Source: Gamarada debralockiae (Eukaryota; Ascomycota; Leotiomycetes; Helotiales; Hyphodiscaceae). From it: 64,000 bases of DNA. Below are positions 11,274 to 23,635 of this stretch, piece by piece. The DNA lies in contig NXFV01000216.1 in assembly GCA_002803225.1 (NCBI GenBank), positions 62,001-126,000 of the forward strand, in the 5' to 3' direction. The notes under the pieces are model-generated. The model did not search any database. It was not told the origin of the DNA and saw only the letters and a list, made by a program, of their open reading frames with translations. Position 1 is the first letter of the stretch, and every line of letters begins with the position of its first letter. The position numbers and the translations under genes were made by a program.

Positions 11274-12582
11274 CTATTTTGGAGATAGTGCAACATCGAA
11301 GGCTGGGATCAGAGTTTGTGCAAGCCAGAAAGAGAAGACCAATTTTGGTCCAGTCATCAAGAGCTAAATAATCATCAGCAAAGAACAAAATCACCAAAGT
11401 AAAGGGGTAACGTACCTTAGGAACTAATCCCTTGAAGAAAGCAGTGATACCCTCATTCTTCATCATGCTTCCCACAATCCGGAATCCGCTTTCTGGGTTG
11501 TCAAAGTTGCGGTTCTGGATACGGGTCTTGATAACGTCGAGGGGTGCAGAGACAACGAGGGATGCGGAGGCACCAGCGATGGATGCGACGAAGTTCTGTA
11601 ACCATGATGCCTTGTTGTAGTCTGTCAAGCCGTAGAGATACCCTTTGGTGAATGCTGAGCCTCCGAAGAGCTATTATCGTTTTAGTTGTGACCTTGGTGG
11701 ACATTCAGGGGTAAGACTAACAGCAAATGATCCAGGAGCGTTCCTAGCAGCAGTCCAACCCCATCCTCTGTATAAGCCGAAGCCCTCATCCCGCACGATT
11801 CTGACCACGCCTCGTCCTCGGAAAGCCTCTGGGTTTGTTTGTCTCTTGATCTTGAGGACGTCGAGGGGAAGGAGGATGATTTCACCAATACCGATTATGC
11901 TGCAGCCAATATGTCAGCCATTTTTCCACCTATGGGTTTGAGATACCGCTAACCTTCCCGCCAATGAGTGCATAATAGCCTTTCCAGTCTTTGGCCCAAA
12001 AGCTCTGTCAAATTCAACGCCGTGGTTCTTCGCTAGGTAGTCTCGGACGAATGGTTGTCCACCATATTTGTATACTCGTTGCAGAACCTGTATCCATCAG
12101 CACCAATCCCTCAATACCTTTCCGGTTATCTCCAACCTTATATCCAGCAGCATATCCAAGACCAGGGAATAACGAGAAGAACTTCTTGCCCACTGGTGCC
12201 GCTGCCTTCTCCTTGAAGATGACTGAGTTCAATTGTGAGGCGGAGGTAATCTGCAAGCAATCAGCACCATGCCTAAACGCCATTGCCCGCCTTAATGTGA
12301 TTGCTGTACCTTTCCATGGTTACTCATCAAACGTTTCGCAATTGTGTCGACCTTCAATGGATCAGTATGAGTCTTATCGTGAGGGACTTAATTCGAGCAT
12401 ACGGGATGGAAGACAGCGAGTTCAGCGATACCAGCAGATCCTGCAAATTATCAGCTCGATCCCGGGAGAACGTCAAACAGTTGCAATTCCATACCAGAAC
12501 CCAATAATCGTGCCAAAGTAGACTCTGCCTTGTAATCCTTTGCGGCAGAACCTGGAAGCGCTGCAGCGATTGGAGGTGACAT
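11274..12582 (-). CDS. GGC1: mitochondrial GTP/GDP carrier (Ggc1/Yhm1)
   Basis: A mitochondrial-carrier-family protein of the inner membrane. Splicing by eye gives eight exons. The first reads MSPPIAAALPGSAAKDYKAE then STLARLLGS, followed by GSAGIAELAVFHPVDTIAKR, the first carrier signature. The second repeat contains PLDVLKIKRQTNPEAF and the third APLDVIKTRIQNRNFDN; the end is LVFSFWLAQTLIPAFDVAL. The N-terminal segment and the VDTIAKRLMSN signature are those of Ggc1/Yhm1, which in yeast exchanges matrix GDP for GTP and influences iron levels. Seven introns in about 1.3 kb is unusually dense for the window. The first exon ATG at 12582 fits the family N-terminus. Confidence 0.88.
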
Positions 12583-13161
12583 TTCTGCGGGATTTTAACG
12601 ATTAAAGGATGCCTCGGAGGGAAAGAATGAGGAATCGAAGAGAGGGAGTCCGAGGGACTGGAAGGGTAGGTAATTGTCGAGGATTGTGGATGATGAGAAA
12701 AATTCTGAGTGTTCTTGCAGATCTATTTTTTTCATACCGCGTGCTCATGCACAACGCGATTCTTGCAGCTTTTTTTGCGCAAATCCTTGGGGGTGGTCCG
12801 AGTTCTAGGCCCGTCCCTCTTCTCCGCACTCTACTTTGTACCTTCACTTCGACGGCAGTAGAACATTGAGTTACCAAGTTGATACCGAGTATTAATTGTC
12901 CCCTCTATTCCACAGTCTTGAATATTCCAAAGCATCAAGATATGATTCATGAGTCGAATCTTCTCCGCCTATGTCAATTGCCTCGAGGAGCAACCAAGCA
13001 AAGTCTGCCTATGGTATCACAAAGTCCACAATTCCAGCTGGAAACATCCATTGCTGCTTGAAATAACGCCATGTCCAGAGATGCAGTAATTGTCGACGCC
13101 ATTCCATGCAAAATGCTCTCAACCAGCCATAATATCGTATCAAGTCTCTCATCTAACCAAG
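12583..13161. other. intergenic region
   Basis: It lies between RPC82 (3' end) and GGC1 (5' end), both minus strand. No supported coding frame. Confidence 0.45.
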
Positions 13162-15454
13162 CTAATAGTCACGGAAAATCCCCACTAGTTCATCAAGTCG
13201 ACCTATCTGCCCTAGCAGCGTCTCTTCTTTTGCCCGAATATCCACCAACATGCGTAGTTGCGCCCCATCCAGGACCTCTTCTTCACTTGTCTCTCTCACG
13301 TCAGTTCGCTCCGCCATCGCAAGGATACCGCTCGCTCGGCGCTTCTCGATCTCGAGCCGTTGAAGACATCTTGACATAGCTTTGTAGACGCTGTCCAACA
13401 CAATAGAGGAGACTCGTTCGGGATCGAAATACCAAAGGAAGATTGTGCGAGCCGTGGTGCGAGAAGCATCCCTAGGAACCTCTTGAATATCAACCATGCC
13501 CGCCATCTGCATCTCAGCCATCTTGGTTCGAATATCTTTCTGCTTCATCAAAGCCAGGTTGGGAAGGGCTTTCTCTTCAAGCTTTCCCAGCTTTCTTAAC
13601 ATGCGTACGAGACGATGTCCACCCTGGCCAAAGTTTTCTAGAAGGATCGTATCCAGCTCTGATTCTCGTAAATGTTCAACCAAAGGTTCGAAATCGACAG
13701 TCCATTCGTTCGATCCACCCTTTCCAACTTTGCGTATGAATTTGCAGCTATCTTGCGCCAATAGCTGAAGATGCATCTTAATGTGGAATAATCGCATTTC
13801 GCGATCCTCAGATGTATCTTGCTTTGGCCTGGGCCTAGGGAGCTTGTCTTGAAATGTGACCTTTGCACGCTTTGCTGGCCGTGGATCGTCCTCAAAGGGG
13901 TCATCGCCATCACCAGCTGAGTCCTCATCCACTTCGGGTATATTTCCATTGCCATTCATTTCGACATCTTCATCGGACTCATCCTCGTCGGAACTAGCTT
14001 CACCGTCCACCTCTGCTTCATCTGCATGTGCTTTTTTGCTCTTCGACTTATTTGGCTTTCTGAGGTCGCCTTCGCCATGAGTAGGATCACCAATACCTTT
14101 CGAAACTCGGATTGATTTGCTGAGTGCAAGACTAAGCTCCGTTGTTGTGACAGTAGGACCATCTGGAAGGTCGTCGAAATCATCGATCGCAGGATCTAGC
14201 CGGCATCGTGGTATGCTCTCCTCCAAAAGTCTGAGAAGCTCAGCATAAACTTGAGATGTGGTCTCCCCAATTCTGCTGCTTGCGAGCTGAACCAGCCGTC
14301 GATTGCGAAGAGCGACAGTGCACTTCTCATAATTGACCCGTACAACCAAATCTCGCTTTGGTGAAGTTAGCATGTGATCTGTCCTGCTCTGCGGAAATCT
14401 AGAAACCCACGTCAAGTCGAAGTCCTTCATCTTGGAAAGCATGGTTGCCGTTGACTGTAACTTCGCCTCTTGAAAGTCTTCTCTTCTTGCCCTGGTTGGC
14501 CCCATTGACCTGATCACCAGATCTCTTGCTCCCTACTGGTTTCCAATCCTGGCCCTCATCTCTCCAGGACTTCATCTGCTGACGAATTTTAATCCTCAGT
14601 TCTTCTTTTTGCCTGGTACCCTTCGTTTGGCCTCCGTAATTGTCGTGCAGCATCACCTTTTCGACTAAGTTGTGTGTATCTGTCGGGCTTCGGAACATTC
14701 GCTCGATGACAGGTTCGACAAAGCCAGACTGTAGAAGCTGCGCCAAAACGTGATCGAGTTGTCCAGCCGAGGAAATATGGGCCAAAGATTTTCCGTTGAT
14801 GCCATTCACGCTATTCACACCGTTCGTACCAGTGTATCCCTTGCTATCTCCATTGGTATGAGCTTTGTTGGAAGTTCCGTAGGCATCTGCTAGGTCGGAT
14901 ACTTTGGTGTGACCGAGCAGCAAGAGGTTTTGCACCACATCCTTTGCAAGTACTCCAAATCTACCCTCCACAAGCTCCATGATCTTCCCAGACCTAACCA
15001 GTGCATATGCGGCATCATGATTTGCTTCATAGTATGTGCAGTCGTCAGACTTGTCGAGGCAGTGGTAGATGAGGTTTTGCTGGATCAAGACTACTAAGCC
15101 ATGTTGTATTTGCCGCTTCGTAAGATGAGTGTGTGCAGAGAGCTGGTATATGTGTAGTCGCCCACGTCGTAGGAGGATTGTGAATATTCGCTGCGCGATG
15201 TCAGACTTGACCATACCAACATGATCACACTCAGCCTGGTCAAAGCATGCAAAAGTTTTGCTGGAAATTTATTTCTGCCATATGGCATATGGTAGACATA
15301 CGGAGGTTAATTCGCCATATGTCTCGTCGACGAGCAGAGCGCAAAGCTCCATGGCATGTTTTGACTACATCTGAGTCAGTCGTGTGCAACTATACAAGCG
15401 CAAGACGGTACTGGTAAAAAGCTTCTATTAGAATCGTGGGCTTACTCGAGACAT
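13162..15454 (-). CDS. RPC82: RNA polymerase III subunit Rpc82 (C82/RPC3)
   Basis: Rpc82 is part of the C82/C34/C31 initiation module of RNA polymerase III. The model has four exons: 15454-15446 (9 nt, MSR), 15364-15302, 15190-14411 and 14355-13162, totalling 681 aa. Exon 2 reads SKHAMELCALLVDETYGELT and joins RIFTILLRRGRL, the conserved start of the family. Winged-helix regions follow; later motifs are DLVVRVNYEKCTVALRNRRL, RTIFLWYFDPERV and a C-terminal coiled coil ending DELVGIFRDY. An acidic insert (DEDESDEDVEMNGNGN) lies near residues 450-475. The tiny first exon is inferred: without it there is no ATG directly in frame with SKHA, though the internal M of HAMELC could serve. Confidence 0.9.
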
Positions 15455-15746
15455 TTTATTGCTGCTAGAGATTATCCCAAGATCTCTAGAGCTACCACGG
15501 ATGCTACCGGTGCTTCATTGACAGTTCTGAAGATTCAGAGTTGTGGTATTATTCAGATATAAAATACTGTGGTGGGGGACGGTGAATTTCAAGACAGGCG
15601 GGGAATGGACGCTCTGTATTTTCTCAAGCGAGAGGTTGGACTAGCGCCAAATTCGTCCCGAACTCTTCTCCCAGCAGAGCTTCAACGACGACCTCACCAG
15701 AACCAAGACCATCTTGATCCCACCCCACACAAATCTCTTCCGAACA
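15455..15746. promoter_or_regulatory. bidirectional promoter RPC82 / QCR2
   Basis: A 292-bp divergent region between two housekeeping genes; no other signal was identified. Confidence 0.5.
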
Positions 15747-17303
15747 ATGATCTCACGGTCGGCGATTGGTAGAAACGCGCAGCTTGCCCTTCGCCGGCAA
15801 TGCTGCGCTCAGCCGGCTAACCGTCGTGGTCTTGCTGCGACTGTCTCCGGATCAACCTCATTCTCATACGATACTGCGGATGTCGGCGGAGTCAAGGTAG
15901 CCAGCAGAGATGTCGCTGGACCGACTACAAAGCTTGCTGTTGTGGCCAAAGCTGGAACCCGTTATCAATCTCTGCCAGGGTTGACAACAGGTTTGGAGCA
16001 GTTCGCTTTCAAGGTACGGAGACATCAATTGGAAAGCACCTCATGCATTGCGGGCATGCCACTGACTGCTTTCTACCCAGAACACCCTCAAGAGATCTGC
16101 CCTACGAATTACGAGGGAGTCCGAGCTTCTTGGAGGTCAATTGACTGCATACCATACCAGAGAGTCATTGGTGGTTGAGGCCAAATTTCTACGGGAAGAT
16201 CTTCCATACTTTACTGAGTTGCTCGGTGAAGTGATCTCACAAACGAAGTACACCTGTAAGTACACCATTGGGCTATATGGAGGAAGCCATTTCTGACGCA
16301 ATTGGAATAGCCCACGAATACCATGAAGAAGTCGAACCGATCATCAAGCTCTCCCAAAAGCAGCTCCTTGGGAATGTATCCGAAATCGCCCTCAGCTCGG
16401 CACACGGACTTGCTTTCCACAGAGGTCTTGGAACGCCATTAGTGCCAGCGCCATCAACCCCTCTGAGCAAATACATGAACGAAGAATCGATTGCCTCGTT
16501 CGCGTCCAGCGCCTACGCCAAGCCAAATATTGCAGTTGTTGCCAACGGTGCCAGCCAGGCTGAGTTGACCAAATGGGTTGGGGAGTTCTTCAAGGACGTT
16601 TCTAGCTCAGCCTCAAGTCTCTCGAGCGAAGCTACAAAGTACTACGGAGGAGAGGAGCGTATCGCCCACGGTTCCGGTAACAGCTTGGTCATTGCTTTCC
16701 CCGGCTCAAGTTCTTTCACTGCAGGTGGATCCTACAAGCCCGAAATTTCCGTTCTTGCTGCTCTCCTTGGAGGTAAATCCACCATCAAATGGTCACCAGG
16801 CTTCTCGCTTCTCGCTAAGGCATCATCTTCATTCCCCGGAGCCAGCGCTGCAACAACACACTTTGCTTACTCTGACGCCGGTCTCTTGACAATCCAGTTT
16901 ACTGGCTCAGCTGAAGCTATCCGTGGTGCATCTACTGAGGCTGTCAAGGCTCTCAAGAGCATCGCCGACGGCTCCATCAGCAACGAAGATTTTAAGAAGG
17001 CCGTTGCCCTTGCTAAGTACAACGCACTTGAGGAGGGTCAGAACATCGAGGCTGGTCTTGTCTCAACTGGTGCTGGTCTTGTGCACGGTGGCAAGGCTTT
17101 CCAGATTGATGAGATTGGGAAGAATGTCGAGGCTGTCAGTGCTGACAAGCTGAAATCGGTATGTTTTCTTGTAGCTGTTTCGGATACCAATGCTAACGTG
17201 TGCATAGGCGGCAAAGGCACTGTTGGAAGGCAAGTCGACTGTTTCAGCTGTTGGAGACCTGTATGTACTTCCTTACGCCGAAGAACTGGGTCTCAAGGTA
17301 TAG
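15747..17303 (+). CDS. QCR2: ubiquinol-cytochrome c reductase core protein 2
   Basis: A structural core subunit of respiratory complex III on the matrix side of the inner membrane, related to the mitochondrial processing peptidases (M16 family). Exons 15747-16013, 16081-16255, 16311-17158 and 17208-17303 give 461 aa. The N-terminus (MISRSAIGRNAQLALRRQ) is an Arg-rich import signal with no acidic residue. The zinc-binding HxxEH of active peptidases is absent; the corresponding segment reads GLEQFAF, so the protein is non-catalytic, as expected for core 2. The Ala/Gly/Ser-rich C-terminal half and the LPYAEELGLKV end fit the family. It is followed by ATP15 in the same orientation. Confidence 0.92.
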
Positions 17304-17717
17304 ATGCTTGGGAATTTCGGGCCAGAGGGAATGGGTTGTATCAACAGCTCTTAGAGTGTATTGTAGATATGCGAGCAATTCTAGTTACAAAATGATTTCC
17401 TTCGTAATTGAACATCAATTCTGTGCGAATATATCCATATATCCATATCCATCCATATCCATTATATCCTTATATCTATATTTAACATATTTAAACATCA
17501 TGATGAACTAACTATGAACTGTATCCTCGCCCCCACCAAAAAAAGTCTCCAAACGTTCGAAGGATTCTCGTACCATTTTGCTAGTAGTCACGTGAGAGAA
17601 TTTTTGATCGTCGGCGCGGGCTTCTTCCTTGGACTCCGAATGCAAACCGAGCTCAACCAGCTACAACCTCGAAACGTCAAATCTCAGCACCTCACCACAC
17701 AAACACACATCCTCACA
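17304..17717. other. intergenic region with AT-rich microsatellite
   Basis: It holds the QCR2 3' end, an imperfect tatatcca-type repeat (about 17429-17482) and the ATP15 promoter. Confidence 0.55.
17429..17482. repeat. imperfect (ATATCC) microsatellite
   Basis: Repeated atatcc/atccat units are visible by eye downstream of QCR2. Confidence 0.8.
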
Positions 17718-18121
17718 ATGGCATTCGCGTGGAAAGCATCTGGTCTCACGTACATCCCTCCCTCTCAACCCTCTTCAGGCGTTCAATTGGGCGCATCCCC
17801 TCGCCAGGAGCTTCAATTAACAATTCTTGCAACAGCTACAACAAATACCTCTCGGTCGCCGCACGAGTCGTCCGACGAAGCTTGAAAGATGACAAACGAT
17901 TGGCAGCTGAGCGAAGAGGAGAGATGGAGCTAAGATTCGCCAAGTGGAACGTGAGTGTTCACTCATACCATGATTGAATGAGATGGGAATGGCGCCTCGG
18001 GAAAGGAAAGATTTACTGACGATTTTTTGGCGGGCAGAATGGCAAGCAGGGCGAGGTTAAGAGCGTTGCTGAGGCGAATGCTGCTTCGATGGCAGAGGCC
18101 GGATCCCAACCTTCATCGTAG
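17718..18121 (+). CDS. ATP15: ATP synthase F1 subunit epsilon
   Basis: The small epsilon subunit of the mitochondrial F1 central stalk. Three exons (17718-17749, 17836-17950, 18038-18121) give 76 aa. The sequence MAFAWKASGLTYNKYLSVAA then RVVRRSLKDDKRLAAERR is characteristic of fungal Atp15; yeast Atp15 is 62 aa, with the extra length here in the Ala/Glu-rich tail. As usual for this subunit there is no cleavable presequence. Intron 2 has a TTACTGAC branch site near 18012. Confidence 0.93.
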
Positions 18122-18782
18122 ATGGGTGGATACATTTGGGGGGATGAGGGGAGAGGTGGTGGATGGATTGGAGGGATTGCGAGGAGGGGATAGATGGGGA
18201 GGAGGCTTGTACATGTGTATCATTCAGGGTCTATGGGCCTAGCAATCGAAAAGTCTGAACAAACTTGGTGGCTTAATCCGTGACGCTGGATGCTCGATCT
18301 AGGACGTGTTATGGGATGCTTGGAAAAGCCATCAGAGAGACAAGACTTGGAGCTGGCTAGAGTCAGGAAACAGGAACGTGCTGATTCTCCTGAACATCCA
18401 AAGCCCATTCAACCCAATCGAACCAAAGCCGGAACCAGTTCATAGTATTTCAAGTAATTCAACCGTGGTTTGGCCTGCTGTAATGCGTGATACCGCTAAA
18501 TGTGAAAACACAACTACCTATCAAACACACAGACTTCAACAATGGCGCATTTCAAATTTCCAGTAACCTTTCTTCTGACTCTATCTACTTTGAATTCTGC
18601 TATAGCAAAATTCTGAAGACTTCTTATCAAACCTCCATTCTTCGTTGAGACAGCACGAATTCGCCAAGCGAGATTTTTCAGACCTCGAAATCTCAACGGC
18701 CAAAAGGGAAGATTTATGCAAGGCTACAGTACCATAGACAACTTAAACTCGCAACAACGAAACGACTGGATTCTTGCTCAAC
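18122..18782. other. intergenic region
   Basis: It lies between ATP15 and MAK10, both plus strand. No supported coding frame. Confidence 0.5.
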
Positions 18783-21395
18783 ATGCATAGCGATGGCCTG
18801 GCTGCCATTTCGAAGCGTAAGGCCATCTCAGCAGATTGTTCTTTCCACGCATAAGCACGGCTAACATTTACACCAGAGGTAGCAGATATCGATATCAATG
18901 AGGGCCCAAGTAACCCGTCCGCCTTTGCGGGCTTCGAAGCAGAGCCTCCCCCAGCTCCAAAGCTACATAGTAAAGGAGTCATAGCTATGGATATTACAGA
19001 GCAGTTCACCGATGCAGCTCAAAGTATGTCCTATCAGAGCATCACCGTTCTATGGTCACGTGCTGATCCTCTACAGAGCTTGAAGTTGGACAGCTCACCA
19101 AAGATCCGTATTTCACGCTCTTTGAGTCAGTTGGGGCCTTGGAAGTGAGTTTCTAGCATACGCAACTGGTTCTGGGACGTCAAGCTGACAAAGGCAGATC
19201 ATGGACCCCAAGATGGATAGCGGCTACCTGGAGCCTGGAGAGACCATGGAAGACGAATACGATTTCAGCCAGGCCTTGCTTCCGGAAGAAATTATTGGAA
19301 TCATTGATCAACTTTTATGTCAAGAGGTATGATCGCTGTTGGGAGCAGAATGATGAATTTTGACTCACTCCTTCCAGATGGCTTGGCATAAGGGATATCC
19401 TCTCTCACAGACAATCTTCACCAGTCTTTATATTGACCGGCTACTGTCGCCCACCCCTCTGAGTCTTGATCAAACATACTTTGATAGGAGTGAGAGTTGC
19501 GCGGATGACGAACCCTTGAGCCTCCAAATTCTTAGGGCATACTGTCTCGGTCTGATCAAGACATGTTGGTACGTTAACAATCGGGTCAAGTCGGAACATT
19601 ACTATGAGGTATTTGATAATTATCTTTTGATTGAACAGGTATCATTCTTACTCGGTCTCATAGGAAGAGGATTTTGTCACCCATACCTTCAACAGAAGTC
19701 TTCTGGAGGCCCTTGACCACGATTCGATACTACAGCTTCTCGAAGATACAACTTTTGTACTTTCTAGCTCTCAAGAAATCCCATCTGAAATCAAGGATGC
19801 ATTGCTATGCCGACTTCAATTTCGGGCAGCATTTCTCAAGACTGTAGAAATGGCAGACTCGAGAACATCTTCGTCGGACATGAAAGCGCTCTGGACAGGA
19901 TCACTCGCTTCATTGCCAGGCCTCAAATCATCCACAAAACTTGGCAAGGCCGCTCCAGCTGCTTTCAGTGTTAAAATACAACGAAAGCTTGCAAGTACCG
20001 TTCCACCACGTCCCATAGTGCAAGTCAGCCATGAAGCTGCGTTTGATCACTTGGAAAGGCTTTGCCGAGATGGGTCCGTTGTCGTTGAGGTGCTTGACTA
20101 CCACGATAGCCATAGTCTGATGGTAAGTGCTTAAACTTTGCTTAGTTGCTATTCTAACACGCATACAGACATTTGTATCTCTATTCCAAGCACGAAAACC
20201 GCAACCGTCAGTCTATGTCCGTACGTTGCTACAGCACTACCTCTTCGGTGACATGATAGTACTGGGTACCATGTCTATACGACAAGTCTTGGACGAGGAT
20301 TTATCGTCCACCGTTCTGCCTGGTAGCCAGCTGCTAGACCGAGATAATGATGAAATCGAGGTTCCTCATGATCCTCGCTTTAACATGGCCAGTAGAATGG
20401 AGATATTCCGCTCTCGAGCAGCAGGATCATATCTAGATATCCTCCGAACCATATGTCAAAATCGATGTCGCATCCGCCGCACTCTCTCCCACACAATCGC
20501 AGACTGGGATAATCTGCAACTAGATGCCGAGGAGCTAGACATGGAGCTTCGAGCATTCACAAAAGAAGAACCCATCCTTGACGAGAACATCTCCAATGAA
20601 CCTATATACTCATTTCCCTTATCTTCCTGGGCGTATTTCTACAAACTCCAGCAAATGGAATGGATAGTACAGCTAGGTTTTGAACTCGAAACATATCAGC
20701 CAGACGAGTTTGCGCGGATGTACTGGTACCTCAAATACCTTTCTCAGACACGAAGTCGCCATCTCGAACGCATACGTGGATTTGTGGTCAGAAGCCAAAG
20801 AGCAGCTATCCGCACCAAGAATATTCGAGTCGAGAAACTGCAAGAATATGCAGACGCTGTGGCTTTCGTCAACTTCTCAACCCTAGAAGCTGCTTCTATT
20901 TATGGATTTGCAGACGCACTGTCCTGCTTATTTGTAGCACTTGGACGACTCTCTCTCCTTCCCTCCTCACCTCGCCCCTACAGCGACGACACCATGCGCT
21001 ACGAAGTCCGCATGAAGCCCTTCCTCTCAATCGGGCTCCCAGAACTCATTCCTTTCGACGAATTGACCGAGCTTGTTACTCAACCGAAGGAGTCGATACT
21101 CGGTATTCTAAACTACGCAGCCGAATCCGTGGCAGGAGCAAAGAAGGCATTCGAGGTTCTGAGTAAACTGAGTGCTGAAGAAGCGTTCTGTCGGGGCTCG
21201 CATGATAGCTGGGTGAAGAATATCAAAGATTGCCTCAAAGCAGCTATCTTCACGAATATCACGATTTCGGTTATCAAGAAAGCCGTTGAGAATGCGGGGA
21301 AAGGTGGAGAGGCGAAGCTTAAGGTTGAGATTCCTGAGAGTGGGAAGGGATATCACGACTTTTGGGTTGTACCGAAAGTTACTCCCGTCTCTTGA
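18783..21395 (+). CDS. MAK10: NatC N-acetyltransferase auxiliary subunit Mak10/Naa35
   Basis: Naa35 anchors the NatC complex (Naa30, Naa35, Naa38), which acetylates N-termini such as Met-Leu and Met-Ile. Seven exons (18783-18816, 18877-19023, 19077-19144, 19198-19326, 19378-19608, 19664-20122, 20169-21395) encode 764 aa. The family hallmark DPYFTLFESVGALEIMDPKM then DSGYL lies near residues 70-95; MAWHKGYPLSQTIFTSLYID and WYVNNRV follow. The first small exon (MHSDGLAAISK) is inferred from a perfect GCTAAC..CAG acceptor at 18876; the ATG at 18987 would be the fallback start. The last 17 bp overlap the 3' end of the antisense DUF3468 gene. Confidence 0.9.
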
Positions 21396-23073
21396 GCCTG
21401 TGTCTATTTAAATTATGATGATAGAAATAATACCCCGTTCCTCCCGTATTGCCCTTTTCAGCGCGGTGTAAGTCGTGAAACATCGGGCTATGCACGTCTT
21501 CGAACCACAAAACTTCCCTTAATTGCTCCTCCGCCTCGTCCCATGATTTCACGCCTAACTTCTCAATCGCTCTCTTCAGCTCCTCCATATACCAGACTTT
21601 CAAAGGGCCAGTACTCTCGATAGCGCCTAACGCCAAACACCAAGTCCGCAATAATCCCAGCCCTTCCCACGTCTCACCGCTCATCTCTAAAAACGCCCTC
21701 AATTTCCGTGTCTGCAGCGTGGATACCACGCCCATGATCCCAAACAAACGTCTAATCTCAGCGAAATATAGTATGCAAGCCAACCTACACGCTTGCACCA
21801 TCGCTGAGTATTTGTCTTTGACGTCGCTGGCGGGGACTGAGAGGCTGAGGAGACGGTACTGTAGCGGCAGGACAAATTCAGCGGCGAAGGTGCCGTCGAG
21901 GAAGATGGTGCCGTTAGTGAAGAGGGTCTGGGATTTGAGGTGTGTGTTGAAATTGTGGAGGGAGGTTAGGATGGACATTATTTCTGCATGGGAGGGGTGG
22001 AGACGGTGCCAGTTGGTGGAGATCTGTTGGGTGTGCGGGGAGAGCGGTGCTGGATTTGCTGTGGGTGGGATTGAAGGGTGCTGAGAGGGTGGGGTGAAGT
22101 AAGGGGGGGTGTCTTCCGTGGTGGATCCTCCGATGTCAGCCCTGATAGGTTTGTTAGGTACGTCTAAGTAAGGGGCAGGGTTGGAACCGTACCAGAGAAG
22201 AATCATCTTGACGCGGTTGTTGGAATCAAGAGATTGGATGCCACCACGAAGACGCAATATCTCCTTTATTCCGCTCATATGCAGATGCCAACCAGCCTGG
22301 TTGCCAATGATATGCTAGTCCCCATAACTGTCAGCAACCAATCCATATTAACATTAATGGGAAGACATTACATGGTAACAAGCAAACCCACCAACAGCGC
22401 CAAGCAGCCCATCCATAACCGCTTCCTTAGGATCAGCAATTCGCTTCGTCACCATCTTGACAGCCTTTGCGTGATACCTCATAGACTCAAGGGTCTCCGG
22501 AACGCTTCGGCCCGCACGAAGAGAGGCTAGATTCAAACTTGCGTTCGAGAGGACCTGATGGAAAGCTGCGGGGTCCATCATGCCAACAGGTAGCCAGGCA
22601 TCTCTGAAGGGTGGGGTGCAACCGTAGCGGTCGTCGAAGATGTGATCCATGAGCTGTAGCGCACGATGGTTCATCTCAATTGGATATTTGACGAATGGAT
22701 CCATGCGCCCTGTCCACAATCGATCGAATAATGGCACAGCAGAGACTGCGATACATTTGTTATGGTTTGGATCTGGTGAGCCATCTGGGCAGCTGCCGTC
22801 ACCCTCCGAGCCCGGTTGGCTGTTTGGATTTGATGCAACATTGAATTTGGCTGGTGATAGAGACCCAATAGCGTGGTTTAGATCCGCAGCTTTCGGTGGA
22901 GCAGTGAAGACTTCTATATAATCCGGAACTTCCAGAGTAAACTGCAGTGAGATTTTACGTTGGTTGGTTTTACGCCTGGATTTTCCAATATCCTTCATGA
23001 CATGTTTCCGTATCTGGGTTTGAGCATCTCTGCTCTTTCTTGGACCCGTCTGGGTGATGAAAACCAGAGACAT
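21379..23073 (-). CDS. DUF3468/fungal_trans_2-type regulatory protein without DNA-binding domain
   Basis: Two exons (23073-22372 and 22314-21379; 57-bp intron) give 545 aa. The N-terminus MSLVFITQTGPRKSRDAQTQ then IRKHVMKDI, the DPFVKYPIEMNHRALQLMDH block and the HLHMSGIKEILRLRGGI block form the conserved skeleton of the fungal DUF3468 group, usually called transcription-factor-like. No Zn2Cys6 cluster precedes it: the segment after the conserved start is a basic stretch (KSRRKTNQRK). DNA binding is therefore not supported. Upstream sequence stays open to 23337, but the family start argues for 23073. Confidence 0.8.
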
Positions 23074-23635
23074 TTTTGGAATCAAGCTTATGACAGTTAG
23101 GGGAGTGCGATCCTGTCCGAAATAGGACGTTGGACATGTGTTGTGCTTCGAACGAGATAAAGGGAGGAGCTCAGTTGCAGAATGAACACATTCTAGGAAG
23201 TAACCTTGACTATGAACACCTGAAGAGAGTATATTACAGTATACTGGTGCAGGTGAAGCATTGGCAAGGATACCAATGTCCAAAATAGGCATGGCCGCAT
23301 CAGCACTTAAAAATATCTCGCCGAACCCGCTTTGCATGTCAACAGCTTGATCCTGCGAAACAATTAACGAGTGGGTAAGCGTTCTCTTGGGTCTTCATTA
23401 TTTATGCTCTTGGCCCTCGGAGCTTGCCACGAGATAAACTTTGTTGGGTACGCTCTACAAGTGAAAAGGAGAGAGGGAATCCCCGACCTTGAAGTGAAGC
23501 GAGGCTGCGTAGTCATCCAACCCATGGAAGAAACAGCGAACAACTCTCCTCGATATTCATTTTTCAAGTACACATCAAGCAAGATTTAAGGCATACTGTT
23601 ATATTCCTCGACGAAGTCATGGCCTCTAGCTAGCT
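23074..23635. other. intergenic region
   Basis: It lies between two minus-strand genes. The first 264 bp are an open extension of the DUF3468 frame, probably 5' UTR. Confidence 0.45.

Noticed and set aside
17429..17482. possible CRISPR-like or regulatory array
   Set aside because: Short imperfect microsatellite units with no spacers in nuclear fungal DNA.
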